The notes under the pieces: generated by a model
Seen by the model: only the letters and a program-made list of their open reading frames with translations
Told to the model about the DNA's origin: nothing
The model's database searches: none
Source of the DNA: Labilithrix luteola
GTDB taxonomy: Bacteria; Myxococcota_A; Polyangia; Polyangiales; Polyangiaceae
Direction of reading: 5' to 3'
NCBI RefSeq assembly: GCF_001263205.1
Contig: NZ_CP012333.1
Location: 6,252,501 to 6,316,500 of the forward strand
Length of the DNA stretch: 64,000 nucleotides
Shown here: positions 7,462-16,308 of the stretch, in pieces
Layout of the letters: the number at the start of each line of letters is the position of its first letter
Numbering within the stretch: position 1 is the stretch's first letter
Program-made: the position numbers and the translations under genes

Positions 7462-8577
7462 TCAGCCCGCGAGCAGCGCCTGGAGTTGCGTCGCGGCCGC
7501 TCCGCGGGCGGCCGGCGCGAGGATTTCGAGGATCGCGCGCCGTTCCCGTTCGGCCAGGCCCCCGCCGGTCTGCCCAATCCAATGTGTCGCCGCCATGGCA
7601 CCGGCGCTCAGGGCGAACGCGGCGTCGTCCGATGTCGGACCGAGCATCAGGGGCTCCGGCTGGGCGGTACTCGACGCCTTGGTCAGTCGCAACGTCGCCA
7701 GCGAGAGGGCGCGATCACGGAGGAGGTCCATTGCCACGAACGCAGCGCGTCGTGCCTTGGCCTCGAAGAGCTGCCGGGTGGCCGCGCCGAGTCGCATGTC
7801 GACTGCCGGCTGGGGAAGGAGCGCGAAGGCGCGCTGCGCGAGCGTTCGTCCCGCGTGGGTCGACACGAGCGAGAGCGTGTCGTGGGTCCATACGAACGGC
7901 GGCGACGAACGATCGATCGTGGCGAGATCCGTCAGTGGTGTCCTCTGGAGGAGCTTGGTCACCGCATTCTCGAAGCGCTGGCCATCGACCGATGCACCGC
8001 TCGTGGGCAGGTCCATCAGTGGTCGTGGGGTGCGGGTCTCCTGAACGCGTCGAATTTCCGGCCAGGCGAGGAGGCGCCCCGGCGGATCCTCTCCGAGAAA
8101 GGTCTGACTCCCGGTCCACCAGCGCACGTCGATGTCCGTGCGTGTGAGCTCGAGCATTCGCGAGAGCCACGTGTGCCTCGAGAGGGCCGCGCCCACGTTC
8201 TTCGGCGCTGGAACATGGGCGAGCGTGGCTTCGACCACCTCGAGGATGCGCGCCGGGCCACTTCGACGGAACACGGCGTCGAAGCCCGGGTGGGTCGACT
8301 GCACGATGTCGTGGAGCATGGCGGCGAGCACCCACTCGTCACCGGTGGGAACCGGCTCGAACGTGTCGACCGGCGCGATCTTCCGCGCGACGCGTACGCG
8401 CGCGAGGTTCGTGCGTGACAGCGTCTCGGAGTCGGCCGGCGCCCGATTGTCGCCGATCGAGAGCGCGTTCTTGCCGCCGAAAGGCTTGCCGGGAAGCATC
8501 GTGCCGCCCAGCACGAGCGGCGCGAGGAACGTCGTGAAGAGCCGCTCGCAGAGCGCCTGCGCGTCGACCTTCGCCAT
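7462..8577 (-). CDS. Conserved-looking protein of unknown function
   Basis: A 371-residue, mostly helical protein with no signal peptide or membrane segment and no motif that I recognise. The N-terminal part (ALCERLFTTFLAPLVLGG) is hydrophobic but too polar around it for a membrane anchor. A central segment has many Trp and Arg residues (RWWTGSQTFLGEDPPG). It follows the 8581-10113 gene with only three bases between them, so the two are almost certainly co-transcribed and probably work together. Codon use looks typical of the window, supporting a real gene. Confidence 0.6.
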   Translation of the reverse strand: MAKVDAQALCERLFTTFLAPLVLGGTMLPGKPFGGKNALSIGDNRAPADSETLSRTNLARVRVARKIAPVDTFEPVPTGDEWVLAAMLHDIVQSTHPGFDAVFRRSGPARILEVVEATLAHVPAPKNVGAALSRHTWLSRMLELTRTDIDVRWWTGSQTFLGEDPPGRLLAWPEIRRVQETRTPRPLMDLPTSGASVDGQRFENAVTKLLQRTPLTDLATIDRSSPPFVWTHDTLSLVSTHAGRTLAQRAFALLPQPAVDMRLGAATRQLFEAKARRAAFVAMDLLRDRALSLATLRLTKASSTAQPEPLMLGPTSDDAAFALSAGAMAATHWIGQTGGGLAERERRAILEILAPAARGAAATQLQALLAG

Positions 8578-8580
8578 CGC

Positions 8581-10113
8581 TCAGGACCCCTGGGGAGTGG
8601 TGCCAGGAGGCAGTTGTGGCGTGCCTTGCGGCGGAGGTTCGGGCGGCGCCACCTGGCTCAGCGCGAAGACACCGAGCGGTTCGAGCTTCAAGTCGATGGG
8701 GGCCTCTTCGAGTGCGCGCTCGATCGATTCGGCAACGAGGGGCTCCCACGATTGTGCTTCGAGCATCGCCGTTTCGAGCGGCGAAAAGGCGCTCTCTTCT
8801 ACGGCCATCGCCCACGCGTTGGTATCGATGAAGAGGATTTGCGAAGGCGACGCTCCGAGCGCGCGATAGAGAACTTCGGGGGCAACCGCCGGCGTCACGT
8901 CGTAGCCCGCCGGGATGTAGAGCCCGGGATGGATCTCCACGAAGAACGTGCCGAGAGGCACTGCCTCGATGCCCGCGCTCGAGCGCAAGAAGGCGCCCTT
9001 CGGCGTGACGGCAATCTGGGTGCGCAGGATCGTTTGATGAGGCAGTGCGTACGCGATGCGACGCAGAAGCGAGAGCTGCGCGGGCTCGATCCACGTTGCG
9101 GTCACGTTCCGAAACGGCGCCGGCGAAGGCACGATGCGGAGCGGAACCCGCACCGGATCGGGAAGGTGGGTGCCCTCCGCTTTGATCTCGTCGAGGCCTT
9201 CAGTCGTGCGGAGCTCGACGCGGGCGAACGCGCGCAGATCGCCCATCTGGGGCGTCCGATCGAGCGACCATGCTTCGTCTCCGCGTCCGCGCAGGAGAAC
9301 GAGCCCGTTCGGATCGAACACCGGACACGCGCGGAGCGAAACGGGATGCCTGTAACCCATCTCCACGGCCACGCCCGGCCCAGCGGGCAGGAACGTGGTG
9401 ATGCCGGGCGTCTTCGCCATGAGCGGCCGCATGCGCTGCGGAAGATCGGGAATGCGCAGGATGTAGCGGCGCGTCGGCCCTTCGTCGAATGCGCTCTCCG
9501 GGGGCCATTCGCCGACGGCCACCTCGCCTTCGACGCGCGAACGCACGAAGTAGTGGATGAGGGCGGGCCCAAGCCCTTGCTCGGCGACGATGATGCGCGG
9601 TCCGCTGTCTTCGATCGTCGCGGGATCGACGTGGGGCATGAGGCGCAAGAGAAGCGCGCGTAGGCCCACGTCCTTGTCGACCTCGTAAACCTGCGTGAAG
9701 CGATCGTGGTAGAGCGCGAGAGCGGCGTCGGTCGAGAGCAGCTGCGTGGCGTCGTAGCCGAAGGGCGCGGCTGCATCGCGGTACTGGACGAAGTGACGAC
9801 TCGTGCCGGTGAACGTGAAGCCGCCCACGAGGCGCGCGGTTTCGGCCACGCGATCCATGCGGTCGCTCGACTCGGCTGCGAACGAGAGCGTGATCTCGCG
9901 CGTGCCCAGCTTGCTCCGCACGATCTGGATCTGCAGGCTCGGCATCAGATCTTCGAGCGAGTGCTCGCGCGTGTACACGCTCAGCCATGCGACGAGGCGA
10001 TCGAGCGATGGCAGAAGAACGAGGCCTTTGGCCCCGAGCGCAACGCCCTTGCCCTCGAGGCCGAGGCCGGGCGTGCGAAGACGAGTCTGATGAAGCGCGA
10101 TTCGCTCGAGCAT
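8581..10113 (-). CDS. Conserved-looking protein of unknown function, operon with 7462-8577
   Basis: A 510-residue protein read from the first in-frame ATG (10113). The open frame extends to 10323, but that part overlaps the leader of the divergent M13 peptidase gene and encodes low-complexity Arg/Glu-rich sequence. The body is rich in beta-like segments (GVAVEMGYRHPVS, GTFFVEIHPGLYIPAGYDV) and ends in a Pro/Gln/Gly-rich tail (PPEPPPQGTPQLPPG). No catalytic motif, signal peptide or membrane span is apparent. The pair with the downstream gene is the only contextual clue. I do not assign a function. Confidence 0.6.
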   Translation of the reverse strand: MLERIALHQTRLRTPGLGLEGKGVALGAKGLVLLPSLDRLVAWLSVYTREHSLEDLMPSLQIQIVRSKLGTREITLSFAAESSDRMDRVAETARLVGGFTFTGTSRHFVQYRDAAAPFGYDATQLLSTDAALALYHDRFTQVYEVDKDVGLRALLLRLMPHVDPATIEDSGPRIIVAEQGLGPALIHYFVRSRVEGEVAVGEWPPESAFDEGPTRRYILRIPDLPQRMRPLMAKTPGITTFLPAGPGVAVEMGYRHPVSLRACPVFDPNGLVLLRGRGDEAWSLDRTPQMGDLRAFARVELRTTEGLDEIKAEGTHLPDPVRVPLRIVPSPAPFRNVTATWIEPAQLSLLRRIAYALPHQTILRTQIAVTPKGAFLRSSAGIEAVPLGTFFVEIHPGLYIPAGYDVTPAVAPEVLYRALGASPSQILFIDTNAWAMAVEESAFSPLETAMLEAQSWEPLVAESIERALEEAPIDLKLEPLGVFALSQVAPPEPPPQGTPQLPPGTTPQGS

Positions 10114-10239
10114 CGGGTTTAGGTCGCCAAGGATACGGCGAATCGGCTTCGCTTCGAGGTCGTATTGTGTGGGTTGAGGTGGTTTGCTGCAGCTCTGCTG
10201 TCTTGCGGCTCGGGCGAGGGGAGGGCATACCCGGAGCCC

Positions 10240-12363
10240 ATGCGTCGCTCGCTTGCCCTCCTCTCCCTTGCGGCCGCTCCCTTCGCCTCGCTCGTCTTCT
10301 TCGCGTGCGGCGGCGGCGATCACCCTCCGGCGGCCCCATCGTCACCTCCGGTGACCGCAGCGAGTGCTTCGCAGCTCACGGCTCAGGCCGGTGTGGTGGC
10401 GTCGTCGGGGGTCGAGCGGAGCGCGATGGACCCCAGCGTGCCCGCCTGCGAGGACTTCTATCAGTACGCCTGCGGCAGCTGGATCAAGTCGACCGAGATC
10501 CCCGCAGACGAAGCCAGCTGGTACCGGAGCTTCAGCGTCATTCGCGACCGGAACGAAGACATTCTGCGCAACATCCTCGAGACCTACGCGCGCGGCGAGA
10601 AGGTCGCCGACACGGCCTACGGCAAGGCGCTCGGTGATTTCTACGGCGCGTGCATGGACGAGACGAACATCGACAAGCTCGGCACGAAGCCTCTCGATCC
10701 CACGCTCAAGGCGATCGATGCCATCAAGGATCCCGCGTCGCTCGCCAAGTTCCTCGGGAAGATGCAGGCCGAAGGGCAGCCCATGGTCTTCGAGCTCATG
10801 GCCTCGCAAGACTTCAACGATGCCACGCGCGTCATCGCCATGCTCTGGCAGGGCGGCCTCGGCATGCCCGAGCGCGAGTACTACCTCGACAGCTCGCCCA
10901 AGATGGCCGAGCTACGAACCAAGTACGAGCAGCACGTCGCCGCGATGCTGCAGCTTGCCGGTGAACCCGAGGCGAAGGCCAAGGCGTCGGCCAAGACGGT
11001 CATGAAGGTCGAAACCATGCTCGCCAAGGCGTGGATGTCGAAAGAAGACCGCCGCGAGCCGAAGAAGATCAACCACCCGGCGCCGCGCATCGATCTGGCG
11101 AAGAGCGCGCCTGGCATCCCGTGGGATGCGTGGCTCGAAGGGGCCGAGGCGAAGAACGTCGGCAACTTCAACGTTGCCCAACCCGACTTCCTCAAGGAGG
11201 TCGGCGCGATGATCAACGGCAAGGTTTCTCTCGCCGATTGGAAGACGTACCTCCGCTGGAACACGTTCCGCGGCAACGCGGACGAGCTTCCCGCGCCGTT
11301 CGTCGACGAGCGGTTCAAGTGGCGCAAGACGCTCGTTGGCGCCCAGAGCCTTCCGCCTCGCTGGAAGCGGTGCGTGCGCACGATCGACGGCGCGATGGGC
11401 GAGGCGCTCGCGCAGCCCTTCGTGAAGAAGACCCTCGGCGCCGAAGGCAAGTCCACCGTCGTCGGCATGGTGCAGGCCATCGAGGGGGCGATGCACGGCA
11501 ATCTCGAGACGCTCGCCTGGATGGACGAGCCCACGCGCAAGGCCGCCTTCGCGAAGCTCGGGAAGATCGCCAACAAGATCGCCTACCCCGACAAGTGGCG
11601 CTCGTACGACGGCCTCAACATCAACCGCGACGAGTATCTGGCGAACACGCAGCGCGCTTCGGCCTTCGAATACAGGCGCCAGCTCGCGAAGATCGGCAAG
11701 CCCGTCGACCGGTACGAGTGGCAAATGAGCCCGCCCACCGTCAACGCGTACTACGACGCGCAGCTCAACGAGATGGTCTTCCCGGCGGGCATTCTGCAGC
11801 CCCCGTTCTATTCGAACACCGCTTCGATGCCCGCCAACTACGGCGGGATCGGCATGGTCATGGGCCACGAGCTGACGCACGGCTTCGACGACGAAGGCCG
11901 CCAGTTCGACGCCGAAGGCAACCTCAAGGACTGGTGGTCGAAGGCCGTCGACACCGAGTTCGAGCGTCGCGCTTCCTGCGTGCAGAAGCAGTTCGACGAC
12001 TACGTGGTCCTCGGCGACCTGCACGTGAACGGCAAGCTCACGCTCGGTGAGAACATCGCCGATCTCGGGGGCGTGAAGCTCGCGCACCGCGCGATGAAGG
12101 CGAAGGCTTCGTCACCCGCGCCGGCAGGCGCTACGGGCAAGTCGGAGTTCACGCCGGAGCAGGAGTTCTTCCTCGGCTTTGCTCAAGGCTGGTGCGGAAA
12201 GCTTCGCGACGAGGCGCTCCGGCACCTCGTCTCCACCAATCCGCACTCGCCGCCCAACCTTCGCGTCAACGGTCCTCTCTCCAACCTCCCCGAGTTCGCC
12301 CAGGCGTTTGCCTGCCAGCCGGACTCGAAGATGGTGAAGAAGGACCGTTGCGAAGTGTGGTGA
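10240..12363 (+). CDS. M13-family zinc metallopeptidase lipoprotein (neprilysin/PepO-like)
   Basis: A 707-residue exported peptidase. The zinc motif HELTH is at residues 543-547 and the third ligand Glu604 lies in ENIADLGG, both diagnostic of M13. Further family marks are NAYYDAQLNEMVFPAGILQPPF before the zinc site and the C-terminal CEVW. The N-terminus (MRRSLALLSLAA...FFACGGG) is a signal peptide with a Cys at residue 23, suggesting a lipoprotein, though the -3 residue is not canonical. The ATG at 10240 is chosen over the frame start at 10165 because it directly precedes the signal peptide. It probably degrades peptides at the cell surface. It is divergent from the 8581-10113 gene. Confidence 0.93.
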   Translation: MRRSLALLSLAAAPFASLVFFACGGGDHPPAAPSSPPVTAASASQLTAQAGVVASSGVERSAMDPSVPACEDFYQYACGSWIKSTEIPADEASWYRSFSVIRDRNEDILRNILETYARGEKVADTAYGKALGDFYGACMDETNIDKLGTKPLDPTLKAIDAIKDPASLAKFLGKMQAEGQPMVFELMASQDFNDATRVIAMLWQGGLGMPEREYYLDSSPKMAELRTKYEQHVAAMLQLAGEPEAKAKASAKTVMKVETMLAKAWMSKEDRREPKKINHPAPRIDLAKSAPGIPWDAWLEGAEAKNVGNFNVAQPDFLKEVGAMINGKVSLADWKTYLRWNTFRGNADELPAPFVDERFKWRKTLVGAQSLPPRWKRCVRTIDGAMGEALAQPFVKKTLGAEGKSTVVGMVQAIEGAMHGNLETLAWMDEPTRKAAFAKLGKIANKIAYPDKWRSYDGLNINRDEYLANTQRASAFEYRRQLAKIGKPVDRYEWQMSPPTVNAYYDAQLNEMVFPAGILQPPFYSNTASMPANYGGIGMVMGHELTHGFDDEGRQFDAEGNLKDWWSKAVDTEFERRASCVQKQFDDYVVLGDLHVNGKLTLGENIADLGGVKLAHRAMKAKASSPAPAGATGKSEFTPEQEFFLGFAQGWCGKLRDEALRHLVSTNPHSPPNLRVNGPLSNLPEFAQAFACQPDSKMVKKDRCEVW

Positions 12364-12380
12364 GCGGCACAAAAACAACG

Positions 12381-12408
12381 CGGGCGCTTCCCTACGGAGG
12401 AGCGCCCG
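12381..12408. terminator. Hairpin between convergent peptidase and desaturase genes
   Basis: CGGGCGCT (12381-12388) pairs with AGCGCCCG (12401-12408), extendable by two pairs, in the 66-bp gap between convergent genes. An A-rich run (ACAAAAACAA) lies on the left flank, so for leftward transcription the hairpin is followed by U residues. It fits an intrinsic terminator for the desaturase side and possibly for both. Confidence 0.65.
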
Positions 12409-12429
12409 GTGTTCCGAACGTGAAAGGAA

Positions 12430-13257
12430 TCAGGAGGCGAGGGGAAGGTCCATCGCCTCGGGAACCTCGCCCTGCGAGCCCGCGTCGATGGCGCGCGTGT
12501 CGATGATGCGGCCGTGCGCGTCGAGCTTCGTCATGGGCTTCAGCTTGATGATGCCAACGAGGTTCATCACGCGCATGATCTGGTAGGTCGGGTCGACCTC
12601 GAACCAGCGCACCGCGAAGTTCGAACGCATCGCGTACTTGTGGTGGTTGTTCTGGAACAACTCACCCATCGTGACGAAGTCGAAGACGAGCGTGTTGCGC
12701 GACACGTCGTCGCTGTCGAAGTTGCGGTAGCCGTAGCGGTGCCCGCACCAGTTGACGATCGCGCCGTGGATCGGACCCATGAGGAAGTGGGCCGGCAAGA
12801 GGAGCCACATCCACCACTGCGTGGCGAAGAACGCGTAGAACGCCGTGTAGCCGCCCATCCAGGCGAGACGCGCGAACCAGTTCTGGCTGACGCGATCGAG
12901 CGCCGGCCAATCCGGGATGTCCTTCTCGAAGCGCGCCTCCGGCTCCTCGCGGCGATACGCGAAGGCGTCGTAGCGGTGCTTCGTGGCCCACATCATCGTG
13001 AACAGGTTGCTGTGGTTCTCGGGCGAGTGCGGGTCCTTCGGCGTGTCGCTGTACGCGTGGTGCATCCGATGCAGAATCGCGTAGCCGCGCGCCGACAGGT
13101 AACTCGAGCCCTGCGCGAAGTACGTGCAGAGATGGAAGAAGCGCTCCCACCCCTTCGACATCGTGTACTGCTTGTGCGACGCGTAGCGGTGCAGAAAGAA
13201 GGTCTGGAAGAAGATCGAGCTGACCCAGTGCGCACCGAAGAAGACGAGGATCGGCAT
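12430..13257 (-). CDS. Acyl-CoA/acyl-lipid desaturase (OLE1/DesC type)
   Basis: A 275-residue membrane fatty-acid desaturase that would introduce a cis double bond using a di-iron centre. Three His clusters are present: HRYASH near residue 23, HRMHH near 64 and NNHHKY near 202, plus the conserved GHRYGYRNF. Hydrophobic segments at about 1-18, 112-140 and 143-160 fit the four-helix membrane fold. The N-terminus (FFGAHWVSSIFFQTFFLHRY) matches short bacterial members, supporting the start at 13257. It converges on the M13 peptidase gene. Electron donor and position specificity cannot be read. Confidence 0.88.
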   Translation of the reverse strand: MPILVFFGAHWVSSIFFQTFFLHRYASHKQYTMSKGWERFFHLCTYFAQGSSYLSARGYAILHRMHHAYSDTPKDPHSPENHSNLFTMMWATKHRYDAFAYRREEPEARFEKDIPDWPALDRVSQNWFARLAWMGGYTAFYAFFATQWWMWLLLPAHFLMGPIHGAIVNWCGHRYGYRNFDSDDVSRNTLVFDFVTMGELFQNNHHKYAMRSNFAVRWFEVDPTYQIMRVMNLVGIIKLKPMTKLDAHGRIIDTRAIDAGSQGEVPEAMDLPLAS

Positions 13258-13373
13258 GTCGGGGCCGACTCTACGGACGAGCGCCGCCGAACGCTTCCCA
13301 CCATTCCGTCACGTTGTGCCTGGCATCGTCACGGAACTGTCAGGCCGGCTCTGCCGTGTGACGCCTCGCCTGA

Positions 13374-14108
13374 CTAACGCGAGAGGACGCGAACGGCGCC
13401 GAGCACGGCCGCGGCCACCGTTTCGGTCCGCAGCACGAAGCGTCCGAGCGTGACGATCTCGAAGCCGTGTGCGCGCGCGGCCTCCACTTCGCGGTCGGTG
13501 AGGCCGCCTTCGGGGCCGATGGCGAAGGCGATGCCGCTGCGCGTCGTGATCGCGGCGGGGAGAAGGGCGCCGAGCTCCACCGTTCCACGCACGTCGAGGC
13601 AGTAGCGCGCCTGCGTATCGGACTTCGCGGCTTCGAGGGCGGCGGCGAAGTCGTATACGCCTTCGATCTTTGGCGGATCGGCGCGACCACTCTGACGCGC
13701 GGCCTGCTCGGCGACGCGCCGGAAGCGATCGAGCTTGTTCGCGGCCTTCGCTTCGTCCGCTTTCACGATCGCGCGCTCGGTGCGCGCGACGACGACGCGC
13801 GTCGCCCCGAGCTCCGTCGCGTCGCGCACGACGGCGTCGACCTTGTCGCCTTTGGCGAGCGCGTAGACGAGCACGAGCGGCACATCGGCCACGACCTTCG
13901 CCCCGCGCGTCTCCGAGACCGTGATCTCCGCCGCCGAGTCCGAAGCGACCGTGATGGTCGCGTCGGCCTCGAGCAGCGCCTCCGGATCGAAGGCGAGGAA
14001 CGCATCACCCGCGCGAAGGCGAAGGACGCGGCAAAGGTAATGCGACGTCTCGTGCGTGAGCGTCATGCGCCCAGCCGTGAGCTTCACGATGGGCGCACGA
14101 ATGGCCAT
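13374..14108 (-). CDS. rsmE: 16S rRNA (uracil1498-N3)-methyltransferase
   Basis: A 244-residue SPOUT-class methyltransferase that modifies U1498 of 16S rRNA using S-adenosylmethionine. It has the N-terminal PUA-like part (HYLCRVLRLRAGD) and the C-terminal knot with AIGPEGGLTDREVEAA and LGRFVLRTETVAAAVLG, both characteristic of RsmE. Length is typical. It lies 24 bases downstream of prmA on the same strand, a common bacterial pairing of two methyltransferases acting on the ribosome. Confidence 0.95.
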   Translation of the reverse strand: MAIRAPIVKLTAGRMTLTHETSHYLCRVLRLRAGDAFLAFDPEALLEADATITVASDSAAEITVSETRGAKVVADVPLVLVYALAKGDKVDAVVRDATELGATRVVVARTERAIVKADEAKAANKLDRFRRVAEQAARQSGRADPPKIEGVYDFAAALEAAKSDTQARYCLDVRGTVELGALLPAAITTRSGIAFAIGPEGGLTDREVEAARAHGFEIVTLGRFVLRTETVAAAVLGAVRVLSR

Positions 14109-14132
14109 CGGTGGTCTCTCGCCTCGTCTCGC

Positions 14133-14996
14133 TCAGGCCTTCGCTTTGCGAAGCGCGAGAAGCACCCACTCACCCGCGGACGGATCGGCGAGCAGCTCCA
14201 TGTCCGGGTAAGCCGCGCGCACGTCGTCTTTCTGGGGAACGAGGATGCCGGAAAGCAACAAGAGGCCGCCCGGCGCGACGTGCTTTTGGAGCTCTTCGGC
14301 CATCGGGATGAGTACGCGCGCTTCGATGTTCGCGAGCACGATCGGACTCACGGCGGTGATCTCCTCGAGCGGCGTGGTGCTCGCCTCGACGCGATCCTGC
14401 ATGGCGTTGCGCGCGGCGTTCTCGACCGTCACGTCGATCGCCTCCTGATCGATGTCGATGCAGACTGCACGCTCTGCACCGAGGGCGAGCGCTACCAGCG
14501 CAAGGATGCCGCTGCCGCATCCCACGTCGAGGACGGTAGCCTTGGCGATCTCCGGCGCGTGCGTGCGAATCGCCTGCGCGACGAGACGCGTGGTCTCGTG
14601 AAGGCCCGTGCCGAACGCGCGACCGGGCTCGAGCTCGAGGACCTTCTCGCCGGCCTTGGCCTCGTACGGCTCCCACGGCGGACGAACGACGAGGCCTTCG
14701 GCCAGCGTGTAGGGCTTGTAGTGTTCCTTCCACGCGTCGCGCCAGGCGTCGCCGACGACTTCTTCGTAGCGACCAACCAGGCCTTCGGGCAGCTCGGCGA
14801 TCGCCTGTTCGGCTTCTTCGCGTGAATCGAAGCTGGCGACGAGCGTGACCAAACCGCTCGCGGCGTTCTTCTGGAGCGTGGTCTCGTCGCGCTCTTCCAC
14901 GCCGGAGGCGCCGAGCTCGAAGAGCAGTCCACTGATTTCGTCGGCCTGCTCGGGCGTGACGTCGACGTGCACGAAGGGATATCGCGGCTCACTCAT
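14133..14996 (-). CDS. prmA: Ribosomal protein L11 methyltransferase
   Basis: A 287-residue class I methyltransferase that methylates ribosomal protein L11. The AdoMet-binding motif DVGCGSGILAL is near residue 160 and ANIEARVLIPM follows near 223, with an N-terminal substrate-binding domain (VDVTPEQADEISGLLFELGASGVEERD). FGTGLHETTRL is the family signature. It is upstream of and probably co-transcribed with rsmE. Confidence 0.95.
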   Translation of the reverse strand: MSEPRYPFVHVDVTPEQADEISGLLFELGASGVEERDETTLQKNAASGLVTLVASFDSREEAEQAIAELPEGLVGRYEEVVGDAWRDAWKEHYKPYTLAEGLVVRPPWEPYEAKAGEKVLELEPGRAFGTGLHETTRLVAQAIRTHAPEIAKATVLDVGCGSGILALVALALGAERAVCIDIDQEAIDVTVENAARNAMQDRVEASTTPLEEITAVSPIVLANIEARVLIPMAEELQKHVAPGGLLLLSGILVPQKDDVRAAYPDMELLADPSAGEWVLLALRKAKA

Positions 14997-15026
14997 GATG
15001 ATTCGTTCTTTCGATTCCTGACGGAC

Positions 15027-15971
15027 TCAGCGCGAGGCCTCCCCAACGCTCACCGAGACCGTCGACATGCCGCGACCGTTCGCGGAGTTGCTGCTGCTGC
15101 TCTTGAAAACACCGGCGAGGGCGAGGATGCCGACCACAGCGGCTGCTCCGACGACGCTGCCGCCGATGACGACGGGAAGAACCCAACCCTTGCTCGGCTC
15201 GGGAACGGCGATGCGAAGCGGACCCGTCGCGTCTCCACGCGAAGCGATGAGCGATCCGCCGCCGTCCGTGACCTCGAAGTAATAGTCGATGACGGGCGGC
15301 TTTACGGCCGAGCCCGGGATCTGGACGCGCACCGATTCGCCCTCGACGTCGGCGAATTTCTCGGTGAAGTCACCCTTGGTGCCCGTGCGGAAGTAGAGCT
15401 TCACCGAGCCCGTTCGTCCGTCGGGATCGTCGAGGTGTGCGCGCAAGTCGATGCTTTGCCCCGACGTTGCCTCGGTGGGTGAGCCGTGTTTGAGAGCGAC
15501 CGGCTTCTGCACGGGCTCCTCTTTCACGAGCCCCGGGCGCCCTTCGGCCTCCCACTTCTTTCGCGTTTGCGCGAAGAAGTCTCGGAAGCGAGGCGATTCG
15601 CTGGCCGGCATCTGGTAGTCCGGCTCGATGACGAGAAGGCCGCGGACCGCGCTCTCCGCCTCGTCTTTACGGCCGAGCGTGATGTAGTTCAGCGCGAGCA
15701 GTCGGTAGATCTCGACCTTCTGCTCCTTCGTGTTGCTCGGCCGAAGCAGCGCCGCGGAGAGCGCCTGGATCGACTCCTCGTACTGCTGATCGTCGAAGAG
15801 CACCTGGCCCTTCGCGACGAGGTCTTGCGGCAACGCCGGTTTGGCCGGCTGCGCGGCCTGCGGTTTGTTGCCCTTCGACTGGGCGAGCGCAGGCGTGCCG
15901 AGGCCCGTGCCGAGCCCGGTCAGGTGCACGCATGCCGCCAGCGAAATCCAGGCTCCGAAGCGCCGATTCAT
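15027..15971 (-). CDS. Exported TPR protein with C-terminal membrane anchor
   Basis: A 314-residue protein. A signal peptide (about 1-30, ending in TPALAQS) is followed by an Ala/Pro/Gln-rich linker, a TPR-like region (about 45-125, LFDDQQYEESIQALSAALL and KVEIYRLLALNYITLGRKDEAESA), a beta-rich domain (about 155-250) and one membrane segment (about 256-284) before a Ser/Asn-rich tail. It is therefore probably in the periplasm or envelope. The immediate downstream genes are prmA and rsmE with about 30 bases between, but no functional link is evident. Related TPR-plus-anchor proteins are common in myxobacteria; the role is unknown. Confidence 0.75.
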   Translation of the reverse strand: MNRRFGAWISLAACVHLTGLGTGLGTPALAQSKGNKPQAAQPAKPALPQDLVAKGQVLFDDQQYEESIQALSAALLRPSNTKEQKVEIYRLLALNYITLGRKDEAESAVRGLLVIEPDYQMPASESPRFRDFFAQTRKKWEAEGRPGLVKEEPVQKPVALKHGSPTEATSGQSIDLRAHLDDPDGRTGSVKLYFRTGTKGDFTEKFADVEGESVRVQIPGSAVKPPVIDYYFEVTDGGGSLIASRGDATGPLRIAVPEPSKGWVLPVVIGGSVVGAAAVVGILALAGVFKSSSSNSANGRGMSTVSVSVGEASR

Positions 15972-16308
15972 CGGCCGGCCAGCCTAGTGCATCGACCCCC
16001 GCGACGCGAGCTTCGTCCAGCATCGACTTTTCCAGTCTCACCGCCCAGCATTTTCAGGCCGGCAGACGCCGGTCTCCAAGGCTTTCCAAACCGGCAATGG
16101 TGAGGCTCGGATCCAGGGGTGTCCGAGCCCGCCGCCCGGCGTATGAGAAGGGGCCCCAAAATGGCGGCGTCTGCGTGCGCCCGGTGAGAATGGCGGCGAA
16201 GGCGGGGAAGCGCGTCATTTCGGTGACTCTCGCGAGACGGGGCATTGCCCGTCGAGCTGCTACGGACACGGGATCCCGAGCGACTCGGGATTTCGAGGAG
16301 GCGTTGTG
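15972..16308. other. 337-bp divergent intergenic region
   Basis: It separates the leftward TPR gene from the rightward zincin gene and should contain both promoters. A strong ribosome-binding site (GAGGAG, 16295-16300) sits eight bases before the ATG at 16309 and decides that start. Nothing else was recognised. Confidence 0.6.
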
